Shown: positions 18,801 to 26,997, numbered from the stretch's first letter. The stretch: DNA of 64,000 nucleotides from Chloroflexota bacterium (GCA_016860845.1 BOKF01000021.1:76868-140867); one strand, 5' to 3'. A program made the numbers and translations. The notes: generated by a model from the sequence alone, not told the origin.

Positions 18801-19631
18801 CTGCAAATTGGTCAGGTCCAATTGGCTCAGTTGAGCCGCAGCCTGCCGGGCATAACGGGGCAGCGGCTCGATGGCCGGGCCGGCGGTGAAACTCTTGAGC
18901 CGGGCGTCGGAACGCTGCGTGACCGGATCAAAATAGCGCAGGGAGTCAATTTCATCCCCAAAAAGCTCAACACGGATGGGCATGGCCGCACTGGGCGGGA
19001 AGATATCGAGGATGCCGCCGCGCCGGCTAAAACTGCCAGGCACTTCGACAACCTCTTCCGGCTGGTAGCCCAGCCCGACCCACTGCCTTATCACCTCATT
19101 TAAATTAATCCGCTGCCCCACGTTGAACTGCATCAAGGTAAATTCGCCGGGGGGGAGGGTATGGCTCATCAGCGCACGGGCGGAGATAACGAGCAGAGGG
19201 GCACCCCCGTGAACTCTGCCGAGCGAAGCCCGGCGAGGGGGCAGGGGGGGGCAGGTAGGCAATTGACCATTTTTATAGGCCACCAACGCCGAAAGAGCCG
19301 CCAGGCGGCCCTGGATCGTTTCACTGCCCCAGGGGACTTTTTCATGAGGTAACGCGTCTGGGTCGGGCAGGCGGTAAACGCGGCTCGGTTCTTCGACCCA
19401 GGATTGAATCTGCTCGGTCAGAATGCGGGCGCGGTCGGCCCGAGCGGTGATGAAGAGAAGGGGCCGCTGGAGATCGGCGTGCAGGGCGGCCAATAAGGCG
19501 GGCCGGGCCGCGGTGAGCACCCCCAAAGGATGGCAGATTTCTGCGGAAAACTCGCCGGAATGGAGCGCGTCGGCCAGGGTATGGTAAGCCGGTATTTGGT
19601 TGAACAGTTTGAGTAAGGGTGATAAATTCAT
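15843..19631 (-). CDS. mfd: Transcription-repair coupling factor Mfd with three in-frame repeat-derived inserts
   Basis: Mfd removes stalled RNA polymerase and recruits UvrA. The order is: UvrB-like domains (residues 1-~280), a divergent linker, the RNA-polymerase-interacting CarD/TRCF domain (PGDLVVHIEHGIGRYAG near 585), helicase motif I GDVGYGKTEVALR near 735, the DEEQ box (LLVIDEEQRFGVK), SAT-like TATPIPRTL, motif VI QLRGRVGR, and the C-terminal TRCF domain. At 1262 aa it is about 100 residues longer than usual. The excess corresponds to three low-complexity stretches, near residues 124-148, 309-349 and 429-464, whose DNA looks like the intergenic repeats of this genome. All three keep the frame, and the catalytic motifs are intact, so the protein is probably functional. 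Confidence 0.93.
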   Translation of the reverse strand: MNLSPLLKLFNQIPAYHTLADALHSGEFSAEICHPLGVLTAARPALLAALHADLQRPLLFITARADRARILTEQIQSWVEEPSRVYRLPDPDALPHEKVPWGSETIQGRLAALSALVAYKNGQLPTCPPLPPRRASLGRVHGGAPLLVISARALMSHTLPPGEFTLMQFNVGQRINLNEVIRQWVGLGYQPEEVVEVPGSFSRRGGILDIFPPSAAMPIRVELFGDEIDSLRYFDPVTQRSDARLKSFTAGPAIEPLPRYARQAAAQLSQLDLTNLQPSAKIALEEDMARLESGATFRGIEYYLPFFYDGVGTQSKEEAKRQSDEDAMARSEDEAKKEFSSSPPRLLTSSRQGASVLDYLSDDALVFVEDAEELALVVDELETQARTLKRDLTDVGDLPGQWPDPYFGWSELSAALAAHRPIVLGGVGFNSQRSTINSELSTDSRPPTPDPHPPLLVSTFIPAPAFGGQVKNVVGEIVERKQKKERVVLVSRQAARLSHLLDEQASLTVTPLESLTPGDPPPPSASITLIHGMLMEGWVMRAEADSPALLTLMSDSELFGWKKPTALRQRKPRKGVTPETFFADVNPGDLVVHIEHGIGRYAGLVKLDFEGVEREYLEVRYANNDKLYVPIHQADRLARYVGMDETAPMLNRLGNADWNTVKRRAKKAVEEIAKELLEIYAKREVTPGRAYSPDTEWQREIEDAFPYVETEDQLRAIAEVKVDMEKPRPMDRLICGDVGYGKTEVALRAAFKAVTDGVQVAILAPTTILAQQHFQTFQQRMASYPVKIEMLSRFRTPHQQEETLKNLASGVTDIVIGTHRLLQKDVVFRNLGLLVIDEEQRFGVKHKEKLKAMRTDVDVLTLTATPIPRTLHMSLSGVRDLSTIDTPPDERLAIQTTITEYDEALIRAAILRELDRGGQVFFVYNRVMGIEQMANRIRNIVPEAKVEVAHGQMSERHLERVMIDFLAGEFDVLVSTTIIENGLDMPNVNTILIDRADRLGLAQLYQLRGRVGRGAVRAYAYLLTPKHHELNPDARKRLEAIAEASELGAGFRIAMRDLEIRGAGELLGAKQHGQIAAVGFDLYTRLLAQAVRELRGESPLLVTGEEAATYLNPLAEGLQLNLPIPAYVPEDYLPEEKLRLRLYRRLAGVTNLKGIDEMAKELEDRFGELPEPVANLLYQLRLKILALEAGVKAILTETGQIIIRADTLQEIDRAGLQRRLSPAAKVTPRQISLPLHPKTEVWQVELEKTLRLIERMLHDPAG
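18239..18345. repeat. Intergenic-type repeat inserted in mfd (third insert)
   Basis: Within mfd the sequence changes to G-rich runs (GGGGGGATGGGGGTC type) followed by words such as GACAATTCACTGTTGATTG, composition unlike the flanking gene. It encodes about 35 residues of Ser/Thr/Pro-rich text (STINSELSTDSRPP) absent from the normal Mfd core. It resembles the low-complexity repeats found between genes. Confidence 0.6.
18585..18705. repeat. Intergenic-type repeat inserted in mfd (second insert)
   Basis: A GAGGAGGCGAGGAGGCGAGG-like minisatellite with a partly inverted counterpart (CCTCATCGC, CCTCTTCGCC) inside mfd. It encodes about 40 charged residues (KEEAKRQSDEDAMARSEDEA) between conserved blocks. 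Both sides resume normal Mfd sequence in the same frame. Confidence 0.6.
19187..19260. repeat. Intergenic-type repeat inserted in mfd (first insert)
   Basis: A short insert of purine- and G-rich text (GGCGAGGGGGCAGGGGGGG type) inside the UvrB-like N-terminal region of mfd. It encodes about 24 Pro/Arg/Gly-rich residues (PTCPPLPPRRASLGRVHGG) in frame, between SALVAYKNG and LLVISARALM. Confidence 0.5.
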
Positions 19632-19788
19632 TAAACTGCTGTTTCACCAATAAGCAACGGTTAATTTTAACAACCAAGCTAAGTATTATAGCAAATAATC
19701 GCCAAAAGCTCGAATCAAAAATCCCGCTGTTTGCCGCCGCTGAGGAGCGGACAACACGGAGTTTATATTGTTGCCAGGTCCAAGTCAT

Positions 19789-19809
19789 GGTAAAATGAGT
19801 CACTTTACC
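19789..19809. promoter_or_regulatory. 21-bp imperfect palindrome between mfd and the histidine kinase gene
   Basis: GGTAAA and TTTACC arms enclose a TGAGTCA centre, so nearly the whole 21 bp is self-complementary. It sits between the divergent mfd and histidine kinase genes, and upstream of the preferred kinase start at 19846. A repressor or activator site is possible; nothing identifies the protein. Confidence 0.3.
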
Positions 19810-19845
19810 ACTCAAGTTTATGATTGTCTTTGCTGCGTGATCCCC

Positions 19846-22434
19846 ATGACTTACAAACAGATAGTAACTGATCCCGATATTATTGGCCTGGAAGCAGCCG
19901 CATTGGACCTTAACAAAATTCTGCTGGTAGACGATATTCCCGAAAATCGCCTGCTGCTGCAATTAATGTTCAGGGATGCCGAATTTACTTTGAGCGAAGC
20001 TGCCAGCACCGAGGAAGCTTTAACCAAGGCCCGCACCGAGTTACCCGCCTTAATTGTTAGTGATATTCAGATGCCGGGCTTGAGCGGCTTTGAATTGGTG
20101 GCCGCGCTTAAAGCCGACCCGCGCACCCAAAATATTGGGGTGATTCTGGTCACTGCCCACCATCGTGACCCCAGGCAGATTAGTCACGGCTTGAATCTGG
20201 GGGCTGATGATTATATCTCGCGTCCGTTTATGCGCGACGAGTTCCTGGCGCGGGTCCAGGCCGTGCTGCGGGTCAAAGCGGCAGAAGTTGAGGTACAGCG
20301 CCAGGCCAGAATGGTTGAACGGCGCAATGAAAGATTGCAACTGGTCAACGAATTGGCTCTGGCGGTCAACTCCGCTTCCGATTTGCAGGCAATTTTACTG
20401 CCCTTTTTATCCAGACTGGCCCAACTTATCCAGGCCGAACTGGTCGTCTTAATTTTGCTGAATGAAGAAAAGAAAGAGTTGACCGCCAGTATGGCCCTGC
20501 CTGGTGGAAAACAGGTAGCTACTTCGCTGAGTTTTTCTACGGTTGCTAAAATTTCCGATCAGATTCTACAAAATAATGTCTCCACCTTGGTCCTCTATCT
20601 GCTCGACCAGTATCAGCTTGAGCAGGAATTTGATTTCAGCCCATCCTTTGAAGCCATTCAAGATACCCCCTTATTAAGTCGAGAGCAGATGGTCGGGACG
20701 CTCGCCTTTGTTAGCTGGCCGCAGACTACCCTGGACGAGGCCGACTGGACCCTGGTGCGCTCAATGGCCAGCATTATCGCCGTAGCCGTGGAAAATGCTC
20801 ACCTGCTGGAAAGCGCCCAGCAACAGGTTGACGATTTGATTGCGCTCAATGAAGTTGGCCGCGCCCTGACCTCGACCCTGGATTTGGAGCAGGTTTTGAA
20901 ACAAACTACCCTGCTGATGCAGCGCGCCTTGCTGTCCGAGGCGGCCTTACTGTGGCTCCTCGACGAGGCCAGCCAGGAATTAGTTTTAATTGCCTCTTCG
21001 GGGATGGGCGCCAGCCTGATCACTGGTTATCGCTTGCCGCTCGACGGGGGATTGGTGGGGCATGTCGTCCGTACCGGCGAATCGCATATTGTGGCCGATA
21101 TTACCAAAGATCAACTTTTTTTCCCCCCCCTGGTTCAACCGAGCCACTACCAGCCGCACTCTATCCTCAGCATGCCTGTCCAGGTGAAAGGCAAAACCAT
21201 TGGGGTCATGCAGGCTGTCCATCAGAAGGTCAATTGGTTTGACCAGGACAGCCTGCGTCTAGCGTACTCGATGGTCAGCTCGGTCGGCATTGCCATTGAA
21301 AATGCGCGGCTTTTTAACGAGGTGCAGATGTTTAGCCGCCAGTTAGAGGGCATGGTGGCCGAGCGCACCAGGCAATTGGCGGAAGAAAAAGAAAAAAGCG
21401 AAGCTATCCTGGCCAGCATGGCCGACGGCCTGTTGGTTTTAGATGCCCAGGATTGCATTTTGACCGCTAATACGGCGGCTGAGGCGATGCTAGAGTTTAA
21501 CTTGAGCCAGCAGCAGGGGAAGCCTATAGGTTCCATGCAGCTCGAAAATCCGCTGTGGCAATGCGTGCTTCAGCTCAGTCACAGCCCGCATTTCACCGAT
21601 ACCGCCCTGGTAGATATACCTGCTACTCCGGCTCGCTCCATCCAGGCCCACTCGGCGCAAATACGCCACGAGCTTGACGAAAGCATCGGCACTGTGATCG
21701 TTTTGCGTGACATCACCACCCTGAAAGAAGTAGAACAGATGAAAGCCCGCTTCATGGCCGGAGTCACCCACGAACTGAAAACACCGCTCTCGGTGATTCG
21801 TTTGCATGCCAAAAATCTATTAGCCTACCACGATCGCCTGCCCGGCTTCGACCGGGTTCAGCTCCTTAACGCCATTCAAACGCAAACCGACCTGCTGGAA
21901 CAACTGATTGAGGACATTTTGCAACTGTCTCGGCTTGATGCCGGGTTAAGTGAGACAAAAAGACAGGCGCTTGATCTGGTCGAGGTAGTTGACGAAACCG
22001 TAAACAATTTACGCCCCCTGGCCGAGGCCAAGCAGGTAAGCCTTATCTGGCAAAAACCGGCTTCTCCCTTGACTCTGATGGCTGACCGGAATCAGATGGA
22101 GCGAGTGATGCGCAATCTGCTTGATAATGCCATCAAATATACGCCGGCCGGTGGTTCAATTACCGTAAATTCCTCTGGGGTTTCAAACAACGGGCAGTCA
22201 ATGGCCCAAGTTCGGATCAGTGACACCGGGATAGGAATTCCGCCGGAACATCAGGCCCATGTGTTTGAACGCTTTCATCGGGTTGACCCTTCCCATACCG
22301 TTCCCGGCACCGGGCTGGGCTTATCCATTGTCAAGGAGATTGTTACACTCTACGGGGGCAATATTCACCTGGAAAGCATACCTGGCCGGGGAAGCGCCTT
22401 TACTGTCACCCTGCCCGCTCTGCCGCCAGCTTGA
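19846..22434 (+). CDS. Hybrid sensor histidine kinase (REC-GAF-GAF-PAS-HisKA-HATPase)
   Basis: With the start at ATG 19846 the protein has 862 aa; the frame is open back to 19768, but that would place the palindrome at 19789 inside the gene, and neither start has a clear ribosome site. Domains: an N-terminal receiver (KILLVDDIPENR, phospho-Asp in VSDIQMPG near 72), two GAF domains (about 165-318 and 331-485), a PAS-like domain (about 520-628), HisKA with the phospho-His in THELKTPLS near 640, and an HATPase with NLLDNAIKY, DTGIGIP and GTGLGLS. It has no membrane segments, so it is a cytoplasmic sensor. It is followed after 48 bp by a response regulator gene and probably signals to it. The ligand is unknown. 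Confidence 0.88.
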   Translation: MTYKQIVTDPDIIGLEAAALDLNKILLVDDIPENRLLLQLMFRDAEFTLSEAASTEEALTKARTELPALIVSDIQMPGLSGFELVAALKADPRTQNIGVILVTAHHRDPRQISHGLNLGADDYISRPFMRDEFLARVQAVLRVKAAEVEVQRQARMVERRNERLQLVNELALAVNSASDLQAILLPFLSRLAQLIQAELVVLILLNEEKKELTASMALPGGKQVATSLSFSTVAKISDQILQNNVSTLVLYLLDQYQLEQEFDFSPSFEAIQDTPLLSREQMVGTLAFVSWPQTTLDEADWTLVRSMASIIAVAVENAHLLESAQQQVDDLIALNEVGRALTSTLDLEQVLKQTTLLMQRALLSEAALLWLLDEASQELVLIASSGMGASLITGYRLPLDGGLVGHVVRTGESHIVADITKDQLFFPPLVQPSHYQPHSILSMPVQVKGKTIGVMQAVHQKVNWFDQDSLRLAYSMVSSVGIAIENARLFNEVQMFSRQLEGMVAERTRQLAEEKEKSEAILASMADGLLVLDAQDCILTANTAAEAMLEFNLSQQQGKPIGSMQLENPLWQCVLQLSHSPHFTDTALVDIPATPARSIQAHSAQIRHELDESIGTVIVLRDITTLKEVEQMKARFMAGVTHELKTPLSVIRLHAKNLLAYHDRLPGFDRVQLLNAIQTQTDLLEQLIEDILQLSRLDAGLSETKRQALDLVEVVDETVNNLRPLAEAKQVSLIWQKPASPLTLMADRNQMERVMRNLLDNAIKYTPAGGSITVNSSGVSNNGQSMAQVRISDTGIGIPPEHQAHVFERFHRVDPSHTVPGTGLGLSIVKEIVTLYGGNIHLESIPGRGSAFTVTLPALPPA

Positions 22435-22482
22435 AGAGTGAAGTGCCAGTCAGTGTTCGTATTTAAGGAGGAAGGATAGCAG

Positions 22483-23055
22483 ATGGCTTCAGTCCAAGAA
22501 AATACAACCGGTTATAAACCCCTGATTCTGGTGGTTGACGACAATCCTGAATTTTTGAGCGGTATTAGATTAGCGTTGGAAATGGAGGGTTTCAGGGTAA
22601 TCACGGCCAGCGATGGACAGCAAGCCCTGGATAGGCTCAGGGGGCTGCCCATCGGTCAAAGCCAGGCCAACCCAGATATGAAACGGCTGCCTGACCTGAT
22701 TCTGGCTGACATCATGATGCCGGCAATGGACGGTTACGAGTTCTACAATCGGGTTCGCAGTCATCCGTACACCAACCGTATTCCGTTTATCTTCCTCACC
22801 GCCAAATCGGGTGAAGAAGACGCCCGTTACGGCAAGGAATTGGGGGCCGAAGATTATTTCTCCAAGCTGGATCCCATCGAAGATTTATTGGCCAGTATTC
22901 GCGGCAAACTCAATCGCTTGGAGCAGCAGCGGGCCGTTATGACTGAGTATTATGAGGAAATGGGCCAATCCGGCAATACCGGGGGCGTAATTCTCCTGGT
23001 AGTCGTCGCATTGCTGATTATCCTTGCTTTCTACATCGGCACGCTGTTTTCCTGA
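22483..23055 (+). CDS. Response regulator with C-terminal membrane anchor
   Basis: A 190-aa protein starting behind an AAGGAGGAAGG ribosome site. Residues ~10-145 are a receiver domain: LILVVDDNPEF with the acidic pair, phospho-Asp in LILADIMMPAMDGYEF near 74, Thr/Lys switch positions in IFLTAKSG and the DYFSKLDP region. No DNA-binding or enzymatic output domain follows. The last ~25 residues are a strongly hydrophobic segment (GGVILLVVVALLIILAFYIG), so the receiver should be tethered to the membrane. It lies directly downstream of the hybrid kinase, and the two are probably partners. The tail makes the arrangement unusual. Confidence 0.82.
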   Translation: MASVQENTTGYKPLILVVDDNPEFLSGIRLALEMEGFRVITASDGQQALDRLRGLPIGQSQANPDMKRLPDLILADIMMPAMDGYEFYNRVRSHPYTNRIPFIFLTAKSGEEDARYGKELGAEDYFSKLDPIEDLLASIRGKLNRLEQQRAVMTEYYEEMGQSGNTGGVILLVVVALLIILAFYIGTLFS

Positions 23056-23059
23056 TGCC

Positions 23060-24571
23060 TCACTCCCGCGCCCGCATTTGCGGAAACAGAATCACTTCCC
23101 GGATGGACTGCTGATCGGTCAGCAGCATGGTCAGCCGGTCCACACCCAGACCCAGGCCGCCGGTCGGCGGCATGCCCTGCATCAACGCCATAATGTAATC
23201 GTCGTCCATCACATGCGCCTCCTCGTCGGCGTCTTTTTGCTGCTCCAAGAAACGCTGGCGTTGAATCACCGGATCGTTTAGCTCCGAATACGCATTGGCA
23301 AACTCCATGCCGGCCACAAACGCCTCAAACCGCTCGACCACGCGCGGGTCAGCCGGGTTTTGTTTGGACAGGGGTGAAATTTCCAGGGGGAAGGTGTGAA
23401 TAAAGGTGGGGTTGACAATGGTTGGCTCGACATATTCACCCAGCAGTTCACCCACCAGCTTACCCCAGTTGGGCTGCGGCGAGACATTCAGCTTGAGTTT
23501 CTGGCACTCGGCCCATAGCGCCTTGACATCCCCATAAGTCTCAAAAATGTCAATCTCGGTCTGCTGTTTGATGCTTTCAGCCAAATCCAGCCGCCGCCAG
23601 GGAGTGGTCAGATCAATCTCTTTGCCTTCAAACACAACCTGGGTCGTGCCCAACACCTCCTGGGCGATAAAAGCGACCATGTTCTCGGTCAGGCGCATCA
23701 TATCCTCATAGTCGGCGTAGGCCCAGTAGCACTCCATCATGGTAAATTCGGGGTTGTGCCGGGTGCTGATGCCTTCGTTGCGGAAGTCCTTGCAAATTTC
23801 ATACACTTTTTCAAAGCCGCCCACAATCAGCCGTTTGAGATAAAGCTCATCGGCGATGCGCAGGTAAAGCCGCATGTTCAAGGCATTGTGGTGGGTCACA
23901 AAGGGGCGAGCCATGGCCCCGCCGTAGAGGGGCTGCAGGGTGGGCGTTTCCACCTCCAAAAAACCCTCACCGTCCAGAAATTTGCGCATGGCGGTGATGA
24001 TTTTGCTGCGCTTGACAAAAATATCGCGCACTTCAGGGTTGGCGATTAAGTCCAGGTAGCGCTGGCGGTAGCGGGTTTCCGTGTCCTTCAGCCCGTGCCA
24101 CTTCTCCGGCAGGGGATGGAGCGCTTTGGACGCCAATTGGAAGGCGGTGACGTGGACGGTCACTTCGCCGGTGCGGGTGCGAAACAGATGACCCTGGGCG
24201 GCCACAAAATCGCCCAGGTCAAAATCCTTGTTGAACTGCTGGTACAACGCTTCGCCCAGCTCGTCTTTGCGCAGATAAAGCTGCAAACGTCCGGCCCCAT
24301 CTTCAATGTGAGCAAAGGTGCTTTTGCCCATGTTACGGACCGCCACCAACCGCCCGGCTACGGCCACATTGACCTGCGGCTTTTCCTCGCTGCCCTCCGG
24401 CAGGGCCGCCTCGGCGGCTTCGTACATCTGGATGGCTTCAGCCGTAGTTTGCTCGCGGGGCACGCGGGGGGGATAGGGTAGCTGGCCATTCTCGGTAAAG
24501 CTGGAGAGCTTGTCCAGGCGCTGCTCGACCTGCTCGCCGAAGTTAATGAAGTAACTCAAGTCTTGTTCCAT
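23060..24571 (-). CDS. lysS: Lysine--tRNA ligase, class II
   Basis: A 503-aa enzyme that charges tRNA-Lys. The N-terminal OB-fold anticodon domain (VAGRLVAVRNMGKSTFAHIEDG near 70-90) is followed by the class II core: motif 1 region around EVRDIFVKRSKI, motif 2 KDFRNEGISTRHNPEFTMME read in parts near 258-275, and motif 3 GLGLGVDRLTMLLTD near 475. Length and order are typical. The ATG at 24571 follows GGAGAAG. It lies downstream of greA but is separated by that gene's terminator, so it likely has its own promoter in the 24572-24670 gap. Confidence 0.95.
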   Translation of the reverse strand: MEQDLSYFINFGEQVEQRLDKLSSFTENGQLPYPPRVPREQTTAEAIQMYEAAEAALPEGSEEKPQVNVAVAGRLVAVRNMGKSTFAHIEDGAGRLQLYLRKDELGEALYQQFNKDFDLGDFVAAQGHLFRTRTGEVTVHVTAFQLASKALHPLPEKWHGLKDTETRYRQRYLDLIANPEVRDIFVKRSKIITAMRKFLDGEGFLEVETPTLQPLYGGAMARPFVTHHNALNMRLYLRIADELYLKRLIVGGFEKVYEICKDFRNEGISTRHNPEFTMMECYWAYADYEDMMRLTENMVAFIAQEVLGTTQVVFEGKEIDLTTPWRRLDLAESIKQQTEIDIFETYGDVKALWAECQKLKLNVSPQPNWGKLVGELLGEYVEPTIVNPTFIHTFPLEISPLSKQNPADPRVVERFEAFVAGMEFANAYSELNDPVIQRQRFLEQQKDADEEAHVMDDDYIMALMQGMPPTGGLGLGVDRLTMLLTDQQSIREVILFPQMRARE

Positions 24572-24597
24572 AGAAAAATCTTCTCCAAATTATTTAA

Positions 24598-24630
24598 AGA
24601 CCTGCCAGGTCTCCAAGACCTGGCAGGTCT
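24598..24630. repeat. 33-bp perfect palindromic element (type A)
   Basis: Two 15-bp arms, AGACCTGCCAGGTCT and AGACCTGGCAGGTCT, are exact reverse complements separated by CCA. Each arm is itself built as AGACC-N5-GGTCT. The same plan with different central bases occurs at 56661-56693. Here it lies in the 5' leader of lysS. Confidence 0.75.
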
Positions 24631-24673
24631 GGCTTACAGAATGACACCAAACTCTCCAAAAAATGCAAATAAA

Positions 24674-24702
24674 AAGCGGAATCCCCTCAGGAGACTCCGC
24701 TT
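24674..24702 (-). terminator. Rho-independent terminator of greA
   Basis: On the minus strand AAGCGGA and TCCGCTT form the stem, with a GC-rich loop, followed by TTTTATTTGC. It starts about 30 bp after the greA stop and ends before lysS. Confidence 0.75.
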
Positions 24703-24732
24703 ATTATGCACGTTTAGAACGTTTGGCGCAAG

Positions 24733-25200
24733 CTATTCGATCTTGATTACTTTGAAGACAATTTCGCCGTTGGGAGTCTCAGCCTTGACGGTATCGCCCT
24801 TTTTAGCGCCCAGCAATGCCTTACCAATCGGCGACTCGTTGGAGATTTTGCCGTTGAGCGGGTCGGCCTCGGCTGAACCGACAATGTGATAAGTCTCCGC
24901 ATCGAAGCCCTCTTCAACGACGGTGACAATGCTGCCCACATCCACCCGGTCGGAGTTGCCATTCTGCTCAATCAGGACGGCCTCGCGAAGCTGCGCTTCA
25001 ATCGTCTGGATACGGCCTTCGAGAAAGGCTTGCGCTAACTTGGCTTCGTCGTAAGCAGAGTTCTCGCTGATGTCACCCTCTTCTTTTGCCGATTGAATGG
25101 CGGCAGCAACCTCCTTGCGGCGGACAGTCACCAGGTGCTTGAGTTCTTCCTCTAATTTCTTTTTACCTTCTGAGGTTAAATAAATAGGTTTATCTGCCAT
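24733..25200 (-). CDS. greA: Transcript-cleavage factor GreA
   Basis: A 155-aa protein with the two GreA halves. Residues 1-~75 form the antiparallel coiled coil (LTSEGKKKLEEELKHL, then EEGDISENSAYDEAKLAQ with the conserved acidic tip that enters the polymerase channel). Residues ~80-155 form the FKBP-like domain, with SPIGKALLGAKKGDTV. GreA makes RNA polymerase cleave backtracked transcripts. Its own terminator follows at 24674-24702. Confidence 0.95.
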   Translation of the reverse strand: MADKPIYLTSEGKKKLEEELKHLVTVRRKEVAAAIQSAKEEGDISENSAYDEAKLAQAFLEGRIQTIEAQLREAVLIEQNGNSDRVDVGSIVTVVEEGFDAETYHIVGSAEADPLNGKISNESPIGKALLGAKKGDTVKAETPNGEIVFKVIKIE

Positions 25201-25666
25201 TGAAAATCATCCTTACTTTCATTCTGTCAGTGACAGAAGCATTTACAATTCTATCCAGCATCTCTGGTACCCTGCCGCCAATTGGCAGCAGGTAAAAGTG
25301 GCTCACACGGCCCACTATCGTCAAAATGGCTCTGGCGCTAACTATTAAAAGAGAGCTGGAGGTTTTTAAAGCTACCCTCGTGAGGTTGACGATGAGGGAG
25401 AACCAATAAAAAAAACAGAGACCTTATTCGGGTCCCAGTTGCTGCGGCGAATATCTTCGCAATTAATTGCAGTCATTATACCCGAAATTTGTTGTTTTGT
25501 AAAGGGGTTTTTTGAATTGATTATCCTACTTTAGTCCCACGCTCTTTCTAACAGAAGGTGGGAAGGCTGGAAAGTGGGCTGCGCTTTAGCCGCTCTGCCA
25601 ACCTTCCCTTCCTCCAGTCTTCCGTATTTCCTTTTATGCGTTCGCGTAACTGCCCTATTATACAAA
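25201..25666. other. 466-bp gap between greA and the 147-aa gene
   Basis: The greA promoter should lie here, but I cannot point to convincing hexamers. It contains a terminator-like hairpin (25408-25436) and a GGAAGGCTGGAAAG-type low-complexity repeat near 25555-25625 whose partly inverted half is CCTTCCCTTCC. Similar words occur near 48370 and 58630. No gene is seen. Confidence 0.5.
25408..25436 (-). terminator. Possible terminator of the PIG-L operon
   Basis: On the minus strand GGGACC and GGTCTC pair (one G-T wobble) around a 7-base loop, followed by TGTTTTTTTT. It lies about 230 bp beyond the 147-aa gene, farther than usual, which lowers confidence. Confidence 0.45.
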
Positions 25667-26110
25667 TTAATCCAGCGGAACCTTCAGTTCCTTCATTAAG
25701 GTTTCCCAACGTTCCAGCCGCACTCGTGTCTGCTCGGCTAGGGCCACAAAGATGGCCTGCGAGTCGGCATCGTCCTTCAAATCTTTAAGGCGCGTCCCAT
25801 ACCACTCCAATTGATGTTTCAATCCGTGCTGCACAAATTTCAATTTATCCTCCAGGCCGCGACGACTGCGCGCCTGGCGCAATAGCTTTTCACCTGTCTC
25901 GTCCAGGCTTTGATCCAGTAAGGGGTGGCCCAACTGCCGCAAGCGGCTGGCCACTCGGGCGATGGCTTCCTGGGTATCCTCAAGGGCAAAGCTCAAGGCC
26001 GATTTGAAGTAAGGGCTTTCGCCCCCCTGGTGATACTCGCGCATTAAAGCCAGGTACGCTAATTGGGATTTGAGATGTTGAGTCAAAATCGAGACAGACA
26101 TATTGGCCAT
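25667..26110 (-). CDS. Hypothetical all-helical protein (147 aa)
   Basis: No signal or membrane segment. The sequence is almost entirely amphipathic helix, with a heptad-like pattern in LSFALEDTQEAIARVASRLRQLG and in KLKFVQHGLKHQLEWYGTRLKDL (each read in parts). The layout suggests a four-helix bundle of the ferritin-like or DUF2383 kind, but no metal-binding ExxH pattern is visible. The start is 3 bp after the stop of the PIG-L deacetylase, so it is the second gene of that operon. Function unknown. Confidence 0.6.
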   Translation of the reverse strand: MANMSVSILTQHLKSQLAYLALMREYHQGGESPYFKSALSFALEDTQEAIARVASRLRQLGHPLLDQSLDETGEKLLRQARSRRGLEDKLKFVQHGLKHQLEWYGTRLKDLKDDADSQAIFVALAEQTRVRLERWETLMKELKVPLD

Positions 26111-26113
26111 GTC

Positions 26114-26935
26114 TCACCTCAATCCCGCAAAAAGATCAGTCTCTTTTTGCCTGGCCGGGTCAATTCTGTCCCGACTATCCGCAGCCTGAGCCAAGATAAA
26201 GGTTTCCTGCCAAAACCAGGGAAATGCCTCCAGGTCGAACGTTTCTTGCAGGTACGGGCTGGCCACGTCAATCTGGGTCGCGTGGCAGCGAATGCCCTTG
26301 AGCTTGTTTTCCACGTAATCGCGCACATTGATAACGGTGGTGATACGCTCCATAGGCTGCCCCATGAACGGAAACGGCACTCCGTCCATCAGGACATAGG
26401 TGCGGCCCGCTATCTTTTGCATGTATTCCAACTGCTCGTGCGGCATAGCCCGGTGGTAGAACTTGGCCACCTGATGAGGCGGTCCGGCTTCCGGCCAGCG
26501 ATCGGCGTCGGCGGCCAATTGGAACGCAGCGGTGGCCCAACGATGCACCGCCAGGTGGTCATAATGTCCATATCCACCCTCCGGGCCGAAGGAGATCATC
26601 ACCTGCGGCTTGACCTCCCGCAAAATCTGCACCACCTTATAAACAGCTTCAGCTTGAGGCGCGACGGTAGTCTGGCCGTCTATGTAGCCCAGCAAATGCA
26701 AATGCTTTATCCCATAGCAGGCGCAGGCGCGGTGCAGTTCTTGTTCCCGGACCACGCCGATGGGTTGGGTCAAGTTAATCGCGGGGTTAGCCAGCGCGCC
26801 GGCCTCGCCCCGGGTAGCAATGACCAGGTGAACGTCCACCCCTTCGGCAGCATACTTGCTTAAAGTCCCGCCGGTACCAAAAGCCTCGTCGTCGGGATGA
26901 GCAAACAGGGCGAGTAGAGTTAATTTTTCGGGCAT
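26114..26935 (-). CDS. PIG-L family deacetylase (MshB/BshB-like)
   Basis: A 273-aa zinc hydrolase of the LmbE/PIG-L family, which removes acetyl groups from N-acetylglucosamine-type sugars in mycothiol, bacillithiol or glycan pathways. The zinc site is in ALFAHPDDEAFGTGG (residues ~11-24), with the third ligand in GGYGHYDHLAVHRW near 118-130. The product substrate is not resolved by sequence alone. It is preceded by an unusually good promoter (27000-27028) with a palindrome at the start site. The downstream 147-aa gene is only 3 bp away. Confidence 0.87.
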   Translation of the reverse strand: MPEKLTLLALFAHPDDEAFGTGGTLSKYAAEGVDVHLVIATRGEAGALANPAINLTQPIGVVREQELHRACACYGIKHLHLLGYIDGQTTVAPQAEAVYKVVQILREVKPQVMISFGPEGGYGHYDHLAVHRWATAAFQLAADADRWPEAGPPHQVAKFYHRAMPHEQLEYMQKIAGRTYVLMDGVPFPFMGQPMERITTVINVRDYVENKLKGIRCHATQIDVASPYLQETFDLEAFPWFWQETFILAQAADSRDRIDPARQKETDLFAGLR

Positions 26936-26983
26936 AACTTCATCTCAAGACTGTGATCAGCTTGGATGCCATACGCTTGGTAA

Positions 26984-26997
26984 AGAACATTTGTTCT
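26984..26997. promoter_or_regulatory. LexA-like palindrome at the start site of the PIG-L operon
   Basis: AGAACATTTGTTCT is a perfect 14-bp palindrome around GAAC-N4-GTTC, the core of Gram-positive SOS boxes. It lies 2 bp beyond the -10 hexamer at 27000-27005, where a bound repressor would block initiation. Whether LexA of this organism uses this core is not known. Confidence 0.4.
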
